A stretch of 64,000 nucleotides of DNA from Archivesica marissinica (lineage: Eukaryota; Mollusca; Bivalvia; Venerida; Vesicomyidae), in the NCBI GenBank assembly GCA_014843695.1, contig CM026387.1:80200661-80264660 (forward strand), given 5' to 3'. The position numbers and the translations under genes were made by a program. Below, piece after piece: positions 52,401 through 59,511 of the stretch. How positions within the stretch are numbered: the stretch's first letter is position 1; each line of letters begins with the position of its first letter. The notes below the pieces were generated by a model. It had not been told where the DNA came from, searched no databases, and worked only from the letters and a program-made list of their open reading frames with translations.

Positions 52401-54473
52401 CGATTTGATATTTTGCGGCTGTTCACTGGCGTTTATATTTTACACGTGCAGTAATGGACAATAACACAATTACTACACTTAATTATTGGATATTAATCGG
52501 TAATAGGCGCATAATAAATGGAACAATGTAGAACAAACTTACTCGTTATCGTCGTTTTTTATTTTACTGTTCACATGTAAAAGCAAGTGGTGTATTTTAT
52601 GCAAGGGACGTAACTGTGAATATATAACTGAGTTACTATCCGCTTCAATGACATCATTTTCGTAAATACACTAATTTACTACTGATAGTCACTATTACCG
52701 TCCACCTCACACCCATTCCTTCAGTTCTACTAATATTGCCTCGGCTACTACTACAGTTCACCTCGCATATATACATGCTACCATTGCGCTACTAGAGTGG
52801 CTCGGCATAAATCCCACATAACCTAACGTGATTCATGGCCAGTAAATAAAAAGTTATCTGCACTTGGCGTATATTATTATTTTATTAGGTCGTGCACATA
52901 ACTTTCTAAAAACTCTTGTACTAAGCAACTGTTAACAGTTGACAGTCTTAACTTCATCTCGTGACATTGCTGCTCAATTCAGCTATCGCAACGACACCTG
53001 TATACACGAGTCACTCGTGACGCCAGGGCACCTATGCACTTATTTATACACCGGTACTGGTTGAATATCTTACGTTGGCATAGTAATACAACTAACTAAA
53101 TATTACCATTCATAAGAGACGCTTATTTGCTAATATATCAAACAGACGTAGCCTATGCATACTACTGTAAAACATTAATTTTACCAAATAAATGTTATGT
53201 TATATTTATGTTATATTTCGGGTTTTACGCCTGCATCAGCACCATTTTGGGCTATATCGCCGGTGGGCAGTTTACCTAACAACACCTTTCCTGGGCAGGC
53301 TCCAGCGGTTAACCAGTACTTGGGTGCACCAACCTCCGTAAGAAACTGCCAACTTTTTCATATAAATGAAACACGGTCTGAACAAAATAAATACAACTTG
53401 TTACTTAGATATGAATTTTAGTTGTTGCCGTTATTTGCCTACGATAATAGTGTCTACCACCCAAGCAGATATGCTATGTTTTCCAGTCTGACATTACGCT
53501 TGTTGTAAGCGGCACGTGTCCGTTTCAAACCAGATACATCCGTATCATAACTAGTTCCTAAGAAAATAACACATGCGCACTCGGTGCTAGTTTGTTTATT
53601 TCCGGTAGCGTCTCAAATTTGACAGATAACATGTTTGTAGTTTCGTGGAACAACGTCTTTTTATATGAAAAAGTTGGTAGTTTCTTACGTGTTAATTTCG
53701 TAGATGCACGTTATGAAGCTCACATATCATAGTATTGCTATAAATACAACCCCGGCAATATATGATTGTCGCATAGTTTTCTATTTATTTAAATAAGCAC
53801 ACGTTATACACAATACATATATTGATGCACAGTATCAAGGGCATTCAGGCATTGAGGATTTAAAAACGTATTGGGGGGAAAAAACCCCAAACCCCACGAA
53901 CAACAATACGGTCCCCCCTACGCGCTAGTGTTGAATTCACGCCTGGAAAATATTACGCACCCCCTATGAAAATCCCGCGTACGGGCCTCTACGTTACTGT
54001 ATACTTATTAATATAATAATAATAATGCAAACAAGAGTCCATATTATATACTATTATATAGTCACTCACCAATCGCCAATGCAGGTTACTTTGATCCATA
54101 GTGTAAGTGTAAAGTATGTTGTGGGTGTGGCAACGTCTATTACAACATTACAACTAGTGGTTGTTTCGTCAAATACTATATTTCCATTGCCTGACTCTGC
54201 GAAGTTCAGTGAGTGATCGGTTATTGGTTTACAGTTTGCGGGTAGAGATTCCAATGGGAATTTTCTTTTCGGGAAGTCAGTTCTCGTCGGACACGTTGGA
54301 TTGCACGTGAAACTCGTTCCATCTATTAATACATCTGGTGATGAGCACGTGCTTGTCGCATTGATGCTGGAGTACATTGCCACGTCATAATAGACGCTAG
54401 TAGGCAACTGGAATGCCTGAACGATCCTTGTCACAAGCACATATATAAACACCGACTGTTGAAGCAAAGCCAT
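28347..54473 (-). CDS. Usherin-like secreted LamG/LamNT protein, 5' part (eight exons)
   Basis: Exons on the minus strand: 54473-54070, 51787-51643, 51203-51101, 48462-48396, 45439-45380, 38775-38571, 34076-33961, 28490-28347. All have AG acceptors and GT donors and their phases chain without a stop for about 414 codons. Residues 1-22 are a signal peptide. About 90-250 form a laminin-G/concanavalin-like fold (FTLTLWIKV; EWHFIVIR-FNGKV; a final MVDLRWHLDALTDREV strand). About 270-415 form a laminin-N-terminal-like domain, opened by VPRLSPDAHLPEYMTDNDT and closed by a TVTELKLEAR strand. This order, and the local matches, are those of the usherin N terminus; usherin is an extracellular/membrane matrix protein of sensory cells. 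The usual Cys-rich laminin-EGF repeats should follow but are not seen, and the LamNT part is shorter than in usherin. It could be a smaller usherin paralogue. Confidence 0.72.
28519..28580 (-). repeat. Partial duplicate of exon 8 acceptor and start
   Basis: Repeats the GAATCATTTTTCAG acceptor and the first 40-50 bases of exon 8 with small indels. Used as an exon it would run into a stop in the continuing frame. A more diverged third copy of the same junction lies near 29590-29640. Confidence 0.7.
28747..28935. repeat. 22-bp minisatellite (about 8.5 copies)
   Basis: Units GTTAGCACTACATGTACTAT plus GT, almost perfect. In the intron between exons 7 and 8. Confidence 0.97.
29049..29522 (-). mobile_element. 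TTAA-flanked MITE, copy 2 (reverse orientation)
   Basis: Begins TTAAAGCACCACTACATC and ends GATGTAATGTCGCCTTAA. The body is similar to copy 1 read in the other direction (GTAGTAGCAATGC near the right end). Confidence 0.75.
29875..30103 (+). mobile_element. tRNA-derived SINE, family 2 (Leu-like head)
   Basis: Head TCGTGATAGCGCAGTGGATG, anticodon-like CAG, B box GAGTTCGAGCC. Complete body and tail, ending ATAAATTTGTATAAAC. Confidence 0.85.
30104..30794. other. Unassigned AT-rich intron sequence
   Basis: No coding or repeat structure recognised. The part near 30470-30550 (CCCTAGGGACCCTGACTTCG) looks like a decayed element end but has no second copy here. Confidence 0.4.
30795..31092 (-). mobile_element. 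tRNA-derived SINE, family 1
   Basis: Full-length minus-strand copy (tail TGTTTTACGCTTATTTATCG, head ending near CAGATCCGTCTG). Flanked by the direct repeat GAACAGTTATA. Confidence 0.85.
31120..31295. repeat. Degenerate tandem repeat, about 58 bp, three copies
   Basis: Loose repeats of a segment with TTGTGTCTTCCATA and AATTCAATA and TAAACAC motifs; copies differ at many places. Confidence 0.5.
31350..31575 (+). mobile_element. tRNA-derived SINE, family 2
   Basis: Head TCGTGATAGCGCAGTGGATG, body and tail as in the 29.9-kb copy, with a 10-bp deletion after the B box. Confidence 0.85.
31707..31885 (+). mobile_element. Short MITE with CAGTCAAACCTG termini
   Basis: Begins CAGTCAAACCTGTGTTAG and ends GGCAGGTTTGACTAC, inverted termini of about 16 bp. 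The interior has TTAAGCAGTCA repeats. No coding capacity. Superfamily unclear. Confidence 0.6.
31950..32020. repeat. 27-bp tandem repeat from a MITE end (three copies)
   Basis: Three units of AGACAGGTTTGACTGTATTG plus TTGTTGT. The motif CAGGTTTGACTGT equals the terminus of the MITE just upstream. Confidence 0.75.
32018..32538 (+). mobile_element. Single arm of the foldback element
   Basis: Same sequence as one arm plus the central spacer of the palindrome at 55193-56167, from TTCTTCATATATAAAAA to the terminus CGTGCCGAATCCCTGTG at 32538. The 72-codon open frame inside recurs in each arm but has no recognisable product. Confidence 0.8.
32539..33960. repeat. 20/40-bp minisatellite containing repeated splice donors
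   Basis: Alternating 20-bp (TAGTTGCATTCCTACCTGGT) and 40-bp units (the same preceded by ATGTAGTGTGGTATTGATAG), with a higher-order copy offset by 875 bp (32882-33079 equals 33757-33954). On the minus strand every unit reads ACCAG|GTAGGAATGC, the donor of exon 7. Confidence 0.97.
33961..34076 (-). CDS. Usherin-like exon 7, whose 3' end lies in a minisatellite
   Basis: 116 bp (38 codons plus 2 bases) using the first available donor, CCAG|GTAGGA, at 33961/33960. Acceptor CATTTCAG. It reads ITKITLTGVEVVPEKLNISL and ends DTTQPT. The last 34 or so exon bases and the donor are repeated throughout the adjoining array, so other donors 20, 40 or 60 bp on are possible. Only the first donor was tested for phase, and it fits exon 8. 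Confidence 0.68.
34140..37710. repeat. 22-bp minisatellite (about 160 copies)
   Basis: Units CCCAAATCAACATAAAACAT plus TA or TG or TT. Higher-order periods are visible: about 300 bp (units with AAACCAGAGCCC at 35161, 35461, 35761) and about 720 bp (AACATTAACCAAAATCAAC at about 36000 and 36725). Fills nearly all of the intron upstream of exon 7. Confidence 0.97.
37797..38020 (-). mobile_element. tRNA-derived SINE, family 4
   Basis: Plus-strand text AACAGCTTAGTTCATATGGC to AACCACTCTGCCGCGGAGTC. The minus-strand head is tRNA-Ser/Leu-like (CGCGGCAGAGTGGTTAAAGC). Confidence 0.7.
38021..38570. other. Intron sequence, nothing recognised
   Basis: Intron downstream of exon 6; no repeats or genes seen beyond a short inverted pair TTTAAAGTTACC...CACTTTAAACACAC near 38430-38470. 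Confidence 0.4.
38571..38775 (-). CDS. Usherin-like exon 6: start of LamNT-like domain
   Basis: 205 bp (1 base plus 68 codons). Acceptor ACATTTAAG, donor CAG|GTTTGT. CPATMPKLVNG is followed by VPRLSPDAHLPEYMTDNDT and TRWIS, the most recognisable segment: laminin N-terminal domains carry a similar D-N-D-x-x-T-x-W-x-S motif and usherin has a close counterpart. Several N-glycosylation sites are present. Confidence 0.78.
38817..38903. repeat. 43-bp direct duplication
   Basis: Two copies of TTAGAATGTGCTGCACAC and AGATATTCTA just upstream of exon 6. Confidence 0.8.
38904..39843. other. Intron sequence, nothing recognised
   Basis: AT-rich, no repeat family with a second copy here and no exon candidate with both splice sites and a fitting frame. 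Confidence 0.4.
39844..40547. repeat. 17-bp minisatellite (about 41 copies)
   Basis: Units GCATAGGGATACCGCGA with variable CCACGG, CCGTGA, CTGCAG endings. The irregular Ser/Leu/Tyr peptide readable on the minus strand is an artefact. Confidence 0.97.
40548..41189. other. Intron sequence, nothing recognised
   Basis: No coding or repeat signal. The last part (CACTAGTGTAATAAGTATGC at 41180) resembles 46688-46707 and seems to be where the following array started. Confidence 0.4.
41195..42290. repeat. About 45-bp minisatellite with variable C-tract (about 24 copies)
   Basis: Units ATGCAAATGAGCACTGTATG, then TATTCATACGCCCTGTCA and a run of 5 to 14 C. Tract length varies from unit to unit, and TATG is doubled in some. 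Each unit contains the octamer ATGCAAAT. Confidence 0.97.
42319..42885. repeat. 56-bp minisatellite (about 10 copies)
   Basis: Units GCTATAAACACTACAAATCC, then TGCACCAATCGTGGAATTC and AACAGCCATGTCT. Starts at 42319, 42375, 42431 and so on. Confidence 0.97.
42886..43507. other. Intron sequence with a palindromic AT-rich segment
   Basis: Near 43352-43435, TTGAATTTATTTAACT pairs with AGTTAAATAAATTCAA, a hairpin of about 16 bp arms around 50 bp. Also holds a direct repeat of GTACTTGTTGTGAC at 42971-43012. The content resembles 46680-47250, so both may be relics of one element family. Confidence 0.5.
43508..43594 (-). mobile_element. Fragment of SINE family 4
   Basis: Contains GGTTCGAATCTACAGCGG and AAGTGATATGAAGTCAACGA, as in the 60.3-kb copy; only the head region is present. 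Confidence 0.6.
43595..44025. other. Intron sequence, nothing recognised
   Basis: No coding, repeat or RNA signal. Confidence 0.4.
44026..45330. repeat. 35-bp minisatellite with splice-donor consensus (about 37 copies)
   Basis: Units ACTTACTTTGTAAGGTTTAC plus AGATACCTTGGACAG. On the minus strand most units read ACAAA|GTAAGTCTG, a near-perfect donor. The array starts about 50 bp downstream of exon 5, whose own donor is CAG|GTAAGTCAG. Confidence 0.97.
45380..45439 (-). CDS. Usherin-like exon 5: linker to LamNT-like domain
   Basis: 60 bp (1 base, 19 codons, 2 bases). Acceptor CATTACAG, donor CAG|GTAAGT. Encodes EVDSLYSGSFLDAEIQSEC. With the next exon it makes SECRCP, the Cys-x-Cys-Pro that opens the next domain in usherin. 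Confidence 0.75.
45440..46270. other. Intron sequence, nothing firm
   Basis: The part 45535-45770 (GGTCGCCAATGGCGCCAATT) has an odd composition, with CGCCAAT-type motifs repeated, but no second copy and no coding support. Confidence 0.4.
46272..46520 (+). mobile_element. tRNA-derived SINE, family 3
   Basis: Head GTCCGATTAGCGCAGTGGTT (A box) and GGTTCGATCC (B box). The body has TTCTCCGGGGACTCAGGTTT. The tail GAGAGTGATTAATATAAG to CGCAATCGTTGTAAAATAAA is shared with family 2. Confidence 0.85.
46521..47100. other. Intron sequence, likely old element
   Basis: 46688-46730 (CACTAGTGTATTAAATATGC, then AAATGAGG) resembles the start of the 45-bp array at 41.18 kb. No coding signal. Confidence 0.4.
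47103..47242. repeat. AT-rich inverted repeat
   Basis: CCATATTGAATTTATTAAAC on the left pairs with GTTTAATAAATTCAATATGG on the right. The arms extend to about 44 bp, with a partly duplicated loop arm (CTCGCATTTTATCAT twice). Could form a stable hairpin; probably a relic of a palindromic MITE. Confidence 0.75.
47454..47740 (-). mobile_element. tRNA-derived SINE, family 1
   Basis: Full-length copy flanked by the 11-bp duplication TTCATTTAATG (47443-47453 and 47741-47751). Confidence 0.88.
47950..48178 (+). mobile_element. tRNA-derived SINE, family 2
   Basis: Head TTGTGATAGCGCAGTGGATG, B box GAGTTTGAGCC, complete tail. Nearly identical to 29875-30103. Confidence 0.85.
48396..48462 (-). CDS. 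Usherin-like exon 4: LamG-like C-terminal strand
   Basis: 67 bp (2 bases, 21 codons, 2 bases). Acceptor ATTTTGCAG, donor CAG|GTACTC. Reads LTGTDQIQMVDLRWHLDALT, the closing strand typical of LamG-like domains (x-D-x-R-x-Y/W-x3-L). Too short to stand out as an open frame; found by phase and motif. Confidence 0.75.
48510..50203. repeat. 30-bp minisatellite (about 56 copies)
   Basis: Units ACCACACTACCAACCGGACA plus TCACTCATGT, with CATAT/CTTAT and CCGGACA/CCGAACA variants in higher-order blocks. Period divisible by three, so long artefactual frames run in all directions. Starts about 45 bp upstream of the exon 4 acceptor. Confidence 0.98.
50204..50920. repeat. 27-bp minisatellite (about 26 copies)
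   Basis: Units CTGACTATAATTCCAATGGA plus AGTTGAA; ATTCTAATGG and GTAGAA variants alternate in a regular pattern. The peptide MEVELTIIP repeated on the plus strand is an artefact of the 27-bp period. Confidence 0.98.
51101..51203 (-). CDS. Usherin-like exon 3: LamG-like strands
   Basis: 103 bp, phase 0 in and phase 1 out. Acceptor TTATTTTAG, donor CTA|GTGAGT. FNGKVSWFVGNEW continues directly from the preceding IVIR (the usual x-NG turn of LamG folds) and ends ILGPIT. Confidence 0.75.
51535..51618. repeat. Two-copy direct repeat of about 43 bp
   Basis: TAGTATATTAAC, then CTCTATGAAGGAAAGGGTTA, twice, in the short intron after exon 2. Confidence 0.8.
51643..51787 (-). CDS. Usherin-like exon 2: LamG-like core
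   Basis: 145 bp (1 base plus 48 codons). Acceptor TATATAG, donor AGG|GTAAGC. Encodes ILTIGADTNELKLEYG and GELQMYMNNM, then EWHFIVIR, the typical Trp-His strand of laminin-G/pentraxin folds. The acceptor has a weak pyrimidine tract, so the exact start is slightly uncertain, but the phase fits exon 1. Confidence 0.72.
51800..52210. other. Intron 1 sequence, left part
   Basis: No coding or repeat family recognised. Confidence 0.4.
52213..52316. repeat. 35-bp tandem repeat (three copies)
   Basis: Units GAGGTATAATTATGTTGTTT plus ACTCAGTCACCACTT. Confidence 0.9.
52317..54069. other. Intron 1 sequence, right part
   Basis: Unique AT-rich sequence with no supported gene. A frame at 53197-53421 on the plus strand is short and resembles nothing known. 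A palindrome-like GGGGGGAAAAAACCCC lies near 53875. Confidence 0.4.
54070..54473 (-). CDS. Usherin-like exon 1: start codon, signal peptide, N-terminal region
   Basis: ATG at 54473 with A at -3 and G at +4. MALLQQ is followed by the hydrophobic SVFIYVLVTRIVQAF, a signal peptide. Six cysteines follow before FTLTLWIKV, the first strand of the LamG-like domain. Donor TG|GTGAGT at 54070/54069, phase 2. An acceptor-like CTTTCAG about 45 bases upstream of the ATG suggests the 5' UTR is itself interrupted by an intron. N-glycosylation sites are present (NAT). Confidence 0.75.
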
Positions 54474-54654
54474 ATTCACGGATCACAGGTGTGTAGCCCT
54501 CGACGTGGAGAAATACCTGAAAGTTCACAACATATGTTTCCTAATCAGGTGTCACAGTGACTACATATATGATCGCCTCGTAAGATATACCATTACTGAA
54601 ACGAACGCACTATTACTGCGCTATCACGATTTCCACTCAATCTGAAATACTGTT

Positions 54655-54838
54655 AAATAAATGGGACTTTAAACCAAGGGCTCGTGTCGGTGCGTCGCAC
54701 CGTGTACGTAAACGAACTAGAGGAGACTATGGAATGGACTGCACTATCCTCCAACAATCTAAAATGACTAATAACTTCAGGAGGCGTCGCTCATATGGGC
54801 AACCGGTAGCGACGATAAATAAGCGTAAAACACACATG
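54655..54838 (+). mobile_element. SINE family 1, 5'-truncated
   Basis: Begins in the body (GGGACTTTAAACC) and runs to GATAAATAAGCGTAAAACAC. A second, complete copy follows at once. Confidence 0.8.
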
Positions 54839-54850
54839 GTGTCCGTATCA

Positions 54851-55137
54851 GACGGATCTGTAGTCCAGTGGTTAACACGTTTGACTGGTAATCCAGGGAT
54901 CGCAGGTTCGATCCCCGTCTGACTCTAATAAAATTAACCGTCTTTCAGATGGGACCTTAAACCGAGGTATCATGTCGGTGTTGTACACCGTGCACGTAAA
55001 CGAACCAGAGGAGACTCTGGAATGGGTCTCTCTCTGTATCATTGCACTATTCTCCAACATTCGAAAATGACTAATATCTTCAGGAGGTGTCGCTCATATG
55101 GGCAACCGGTAGCGACCATAAATAAACGTAAAACCCA
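54851..55137 (+). mobile_element. tRNA-derived SINE, family 1
   Basis: Head GGATCTGTAGTCCAGTGGTT with B box GGTTCGATCC. Flanked by the 15-bp duplication ACATGGTGTCCGTAT (about 54835-54849 and 55138-55152), so it inserted right at the tail of the older copy. Confidence 0.88.
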
Positions 55138-55192
55138 CATGGTGTCCGTATATATATAATCTTATTTTGACTAGGACAGACCCTTTTATGAC

Positions 55193-56167
55193 CACAGGGA
55201 TTCGGCACGTTTGGGGGTACTAGTATATATATTTAAGTACAGGGATTCTACTCTGTGGGATGTCAGATTTCGCATCGATCAGTAAAATGGCCCTATCTGA
55301 AACAATTGTGTACAAATCTGTCCAAATATAACGCCTATCCCGAGTCTTTATATTGTTCTTCAAATAAAACACAACTTTAAGCTGCGTGCATGTATACTTT
55401 GCAAACAATTGCCACAGACATTGGCCATAGCAGGTCACATTTCCATACTAGGACACGGGTTCTGTCAGCAACAAAAAAAAATCTTCGACGGAAGAGATTT
55501 AACTGTGAATAACATTATCAATAAAATAATGTGTTTCCACTAACGTGTAGGTATATTCAAAAAGAGATTTCGTACAATTTTTCAATTTGTTTTGAAAATT
55601 TCTAAAGCGGCGCAATTCGCGTTGAAACGAGCGTTGAAACGAGCGTTCTGATTGGATTATTAGAATGTAACAAGATGGGGTTTTTTATATGAAGAATAAT
55701 CATAATCCAATCAGAACGCTCGTTTCAACGCGAATTCGCCGCTTTAGAAATTTTCAAAACAAATTGAAAATGCTACGAAATCTCTTTTTGACGTACATTT
55801 TTGCCGAATAAACCTACACGTTAGTGGAAACATATTTTATTGATAATGTTATTCACTGTTCAAACTCTCCCGTCGAAGATTTTTTTTGTTACTGACAGAA
55901 CCCGTGTCCTAGTATGGAAATATGACCTGCTATGACCAATGTCTGTGGCAATTGTTTGCAAAGTATACATGCATGCAGCTTAAAGTTGTGTTTTATTTGA
56001 AGAACAATATAAAGACTCGGGATAGGCGTTATATTTGGACAGATTTGTTCAAAATTGTTTCAGATAGGGCCATTTTACTGATCGATGCGAAATCTGACAT
56101 CCCACAGAGTAGAATCCCTGTATTTAAATATATATATTAGTACCCCCAAACGTGCCGAATCCCTGTG
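55193..56167. mobile_element. Foldback element: 975-bp palindrome with 8-bp target duplication
   Basis: Two arms of about 465 bp are near-perfect inverted repeats, from CACAGGGATTCGGCACG at 55193 to CGTGCCGAATCCCTGTG at 56167, around a spacer near 55650-55720. An exact 8-bp duplication, TTTATGAC, lies at 55185-55192 and 56168-56175. The mirrored 72-codon frames in the arms are not genes. The target-site length suggests hAT-type mobilisation; the long arms are foldback-like. One arm also occurs at 32018-32538. Confidence 0.88.
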
Positions 56168-56389
56168 TTTATGACTAGGACAGGCCCTTTTTATTTTCGT
56201 TCGACTTTCTCCGTATCTCCATTTCTCCATAATAATCATAATAGTGAGACACTAATGTGCGTAAATCACTTTTAGTTGTTATTAAATTAGATGGCAGAGA
56301 AATGAGACACTCACACACAGTGCAGCGTTGTCTTTCGGAACAGTAATACGATTTTAATCAAATGTTACTGATATAAGAAACACCACTGA

Positions 56390-56935
56390 TTTCCCCTTAC
56401 AAACTCCACAACATGGTACTAAAGACAACCGATACTGCTAGATACCTAGGTGTTACAATGAGTAAATATTCAAACTGGATATAATTAAGGAACCAAGGTA
56501 CAGAAATGCTCTATCACGTATTAGAACATCGTCACATGACCTAGCTATTGAATGTGGTCGACACTTATACACACCTAAAAATGAACGAATATGTGCACAT
56601 TGTAACTCATTGATTGAAAATGAATATCATTTCCTTCTCATGTGTCCAACATATTCAACATTGCGACCAAAATACATAAAACGCTACAATTACACCTGGC
56701 CAACAAAACAAAAATGTACCAGTCTTATGTCAACAAACTCCACAATTACTTTGAATACTCTTTGTAAATTCATTTACCACGGTAACCTGTTAAGAAATGT
56801 AACGTCGTAAACATTGCTGTTATGCATTGAAATATCCACTGGAATTATATGCTCTTTGTTAAAAATCCATGTCTTGGTATTGAAAATATATATACATGTT
56901 TTATGCAATAAACTTGTTGAATTGAATATAAACAA
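56390..56935 (+). pseudogene. Non-LTR retrotransposon 3' end, internally deleted
   Basis: 56430-56480 encodes TARYLGVTMS, a motif near the end of the RT domain in many LINEs. After a stop and frame change, the reading SRIRTSSHDLAIECGRHLY, then ICAHCN and ENEYHFLLMCPTYSTLR follows, the C-terminal Cys motif also seen at 0.75 kb. The tail is GCAATAAACTTGTTGAATTG. The distance between motifs is too short, so sequence was lost. Confidence 0.7.
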
Positions 56936-56939
56936 CATC

Positions 56940-57165
56940 TTCTCTAAAGCTACTTCATTAAAAGGAACGTGAAGACCAGTAAGAATCGAACGTTCCTGGA
57001 TTCGATACTAGGTCATGCCACGAATTTAGTGTCATTGAGCAATGCACCTCACATTCATTGCTTAGTACTGGTTAACCGCTTAGGTCGGCTAAGCCTGCCC
57101 AGGAAAACATAGGTCCCCGCAAGGGGTTTGTCATTAATGGAACATACATACGTGTACAGTTCAGC
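56940..57165. mobile_element. Possible SINE or tRNA-like relic
   Basis: Contains GGTTAACCGCTTAGGTCGGC and a tRNA-like GAATCGAACGTTCCTGGATT on the left, suggesting a minus-strand tRNA-like head. No second copy in the window. Confidence 0.35.
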
Positions 57166-57950
57166 CCCAGCTTAACCATTAACTGTTGTTGGGAGTATGA
57201 TGTAGATATTTGGTTTAAACATATTTATTCCACTATATACATTCACAAAACAATACATGCACACACAATCAAAGAATAGGAAAGGATAAAAACGGAAGCA
57301 GAGATTACATAGTTTCTCTCTCTTCTTGTATTCGTGAGAAAATGTACTTACATTGTAAAATCGGTGTGCAGTCTCTAATAATCGTTTGCAAGATGTATTA
57401 TCGTACATTGTTACACACAGTAATGACACTTTGTAGACACTTCTGATTTAGTAACTGGTGTATTGTTGTGTATATAAACTTCCGGGTTAGAACAGACCTG
57501 TGCATTGTTGCATTACTAACTAGTGATAATAGCTATTATGTTTTGAATTACACCCGTCCATTAGGCAAACAGTAAGCTATTTAGAAATGTAAAATTGTTA
57601 TAATTATATAATATGAACAATGTCTAACAGATTGTTAATAAGCGCATGGGAGTAGGGGGTATCAGAGAATGGAACACATTTATTTGTCGGTTTGAAAATG
57701 CTACTGTAGCGGTTAAAGAGCAACATAAACTTAGGACTTATTGTACGTTCAAGTCTGAGTTTGCTGTCGAGTACTAATGCTGCCACATAGACATAGATAG
57801 ATTCTGTATTATCCTCCAGTATAGGATAGCTATATAAATTTATAAGCCCAACCCATTTGCTTCAAGTATAAGCATAGCATTACAGTTGTATTATTGTGTT
57901 CATATAGTTATCATGTTTATATTTGTAATTGTATTGTATACACAACAAGC
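57166..57950. other. Unassigned sequence
   Basis: AT-rich. GGTTTAAACATATTTATTC at 57211 recurs at 60786, a short shared element end. No gene supported. Confidence 0.4.
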
Positions 57951-57956
57951 AACACA

Positions 57957-58260
57957 GACGGAGAGAGAGAGAGCGAGAGAGGAGAGAGAGGAGAGAGAGC
58001 GAGCGAGCGAGAGAAAGAGAGAGGAAAGAGAGAGGAGAGAGAGGAGAGAGAGGAGAGAGGAGAGAGAGGAGAGAGGAGAAGAGAGCGAGCGAGCGAGAGA
58101 AAGAGCGAGAGCGAGCGAACGAGAGAGAGAGGACAGAGAGAGGAGAGAGAGGAGAGAGAGCGAGCGAGAGATAGAGATGCATTGACTAAGGGCACACTCG
58201 TAACGGCTCCAGTGGGGCTCGAACTCCACGCCTTTCGCACACTGCGCTATCACGACTCCA
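57957..58260 (-). mobile_element. SINE family 2 with expanded GA microsatellite
   Basis: The right part, 58186-58258, is a minus-strand family 2 head (GTGATAGCGCAGTGTG, GAGTTCGAGCC). The left part, 57957-58178, is a GA/GAGC-rich run lying where the family 2 body has TCTCTCTCCCTC. The Arg/Glu- and Ser/Leu-rich frames here are microsatellite artefacts. Confidence 0.75.
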
Positions 58261-58369
58261 CCAGTTTGGTGCTCTGACCGGGAGGTTATAAAACTGTTCT
58301 CCAATTTCAAAACTCAGTCTCAATTGTCTGATTGGTTCACCTGATAGTAACACTCAGAATCCCTTCTAA

Positions 58370-58505
58370 TATAAGGCAAGACGCTTAAATTCCACATTGC
58401 CGATTCTCTCTCCCTTTATGAAGATGGTGTCCACCAGGAAACATGTCTCGAGAGCGATTAATGTTAAATAAGAACTTGTTTCACAATTGTATAAAATAGT
58501 TTATC
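58370..58505 (+). mobile_element. SINE family 2, 3' half, diverged
   Basis: AAGGCAAGACGCTTAAATTC, TCTCTCTCCCTTTATGAAGA and GTCTCGAGAGCGATTAATG match the body and tail of family 2 with several changes. Confidence 0.65.
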
Positions 58506-58684
58506 TTTGTAAATAATGTTATTGTAAGATATAGTATGTATACATATGCTACATAATTGATGTACATGTGGAAGGTCGGCGGTTCAGGCGTAACATGATA
58601 CAAATGACATTATGACTATACGGTTATGTTTTATATAAAATGTTGGCATATATTCCATGTTTTGGTATTAATCATTAGTTTATA

Positions 58685-58779
58685 CAAATTTATTTTAGCT
58701 CGATGGTGAAACAAGTTCGTACAACTTAACTTATATTAATCACTCTCGAGACCTCATTCATGATGGAATCCATCGCCAC

Positions 58780-58812
<33 letters not shown>

Positions 58813-58970
58813 CGAGATAGAGAAAGAGAGGGAGCGAGAACGAGAGCGAACGAGATAGAGAGAGAGAGAGGGGGGGGCAACGTGGAATTTAAATGCCTTG
58901 CCTAAGGGCACAATCGTAACGGCCACAGCTTGCCGCAAACTACGGGTCTTTCACACATGAAGCGAACGCG
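58685..58970 (-). mobile_element. SINE family 2 with expanded GA microsatellite (second case)
   Basis: The tail (TATACAAATTTATTTTAGCTC on the plus strand) and the body are present, and a GA-rich run of about 100 bp (58778-58876) replaces the short TCTCTCTCCCTC segment. Confidence 0.8.
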
Positions 58971-59199
58971 ATACAACAAAAATGGCCGCCATTATCTAAA
59001 TACTTATGTGGATATTAAAACTGATCACATGAACTAGTCTGTATTCGAATCAATATGGCTATTACGAATTTCCTTATATGTATTATATTACACACATGTA
59101 ATAAAAGAATCGACAAACGTCAATTGTAGAATACCTCAGTCATACTGTCACATACTTGCCGTCACGTTTAGCTAGCTACATTGACAGAACGTAGCTACA

Positions 59200-59510
59200 A
59201 CGTGAGCAACGTGGGGGGGGGAAGTGATCATAAATATCACAACGTGATAACATATTAGTTAAATAAGCCTCGTTGCCAACAACGTACAACAACGTGGCAA
59301 CAACGTAGCTGCAACGTGGATCAAAGTGACAATAACTAGACTAGAGCGTGTCGGCATGCAGCGAGGCATAGCCCTATCTTGAATTCTGTGTCCACCGTCA
59401 ATCGTGTAACAGCGAGAATGCAACGAGGCGATAGCATGGCTAACATGCACGTGGAGAACACGTGGAGCAACGTGGAACCCGGTCGAATTTGATGAGAACG
59501 TGGGAGTCAG
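59200..59510. repeat. AACGTGG-rich degenerate repeat
   Basis: AACGTGG or CAACGTAG recurs irregularly (59201, 59210, 59280-59320, 59450-59480), with a G-run at 59212-59220. It passes into the 80-bp repeat. No function seen. Confidence 0.55.
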
Positions 59511-59511
59511 A

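Noticed and set aside
32293..56140. Repeated 72-codon protein starting MTCYGQC
   Set aside because: Occurs in each arm of a palindromic element, in mirrored orientation; conservation follows from the element and not from coding.
57880..58310. Arg/Glu-rich and Ser/Leu-rich proteins
   Set aside because: Products of a GA microsatellite inside a SINE, open in several frames at once.
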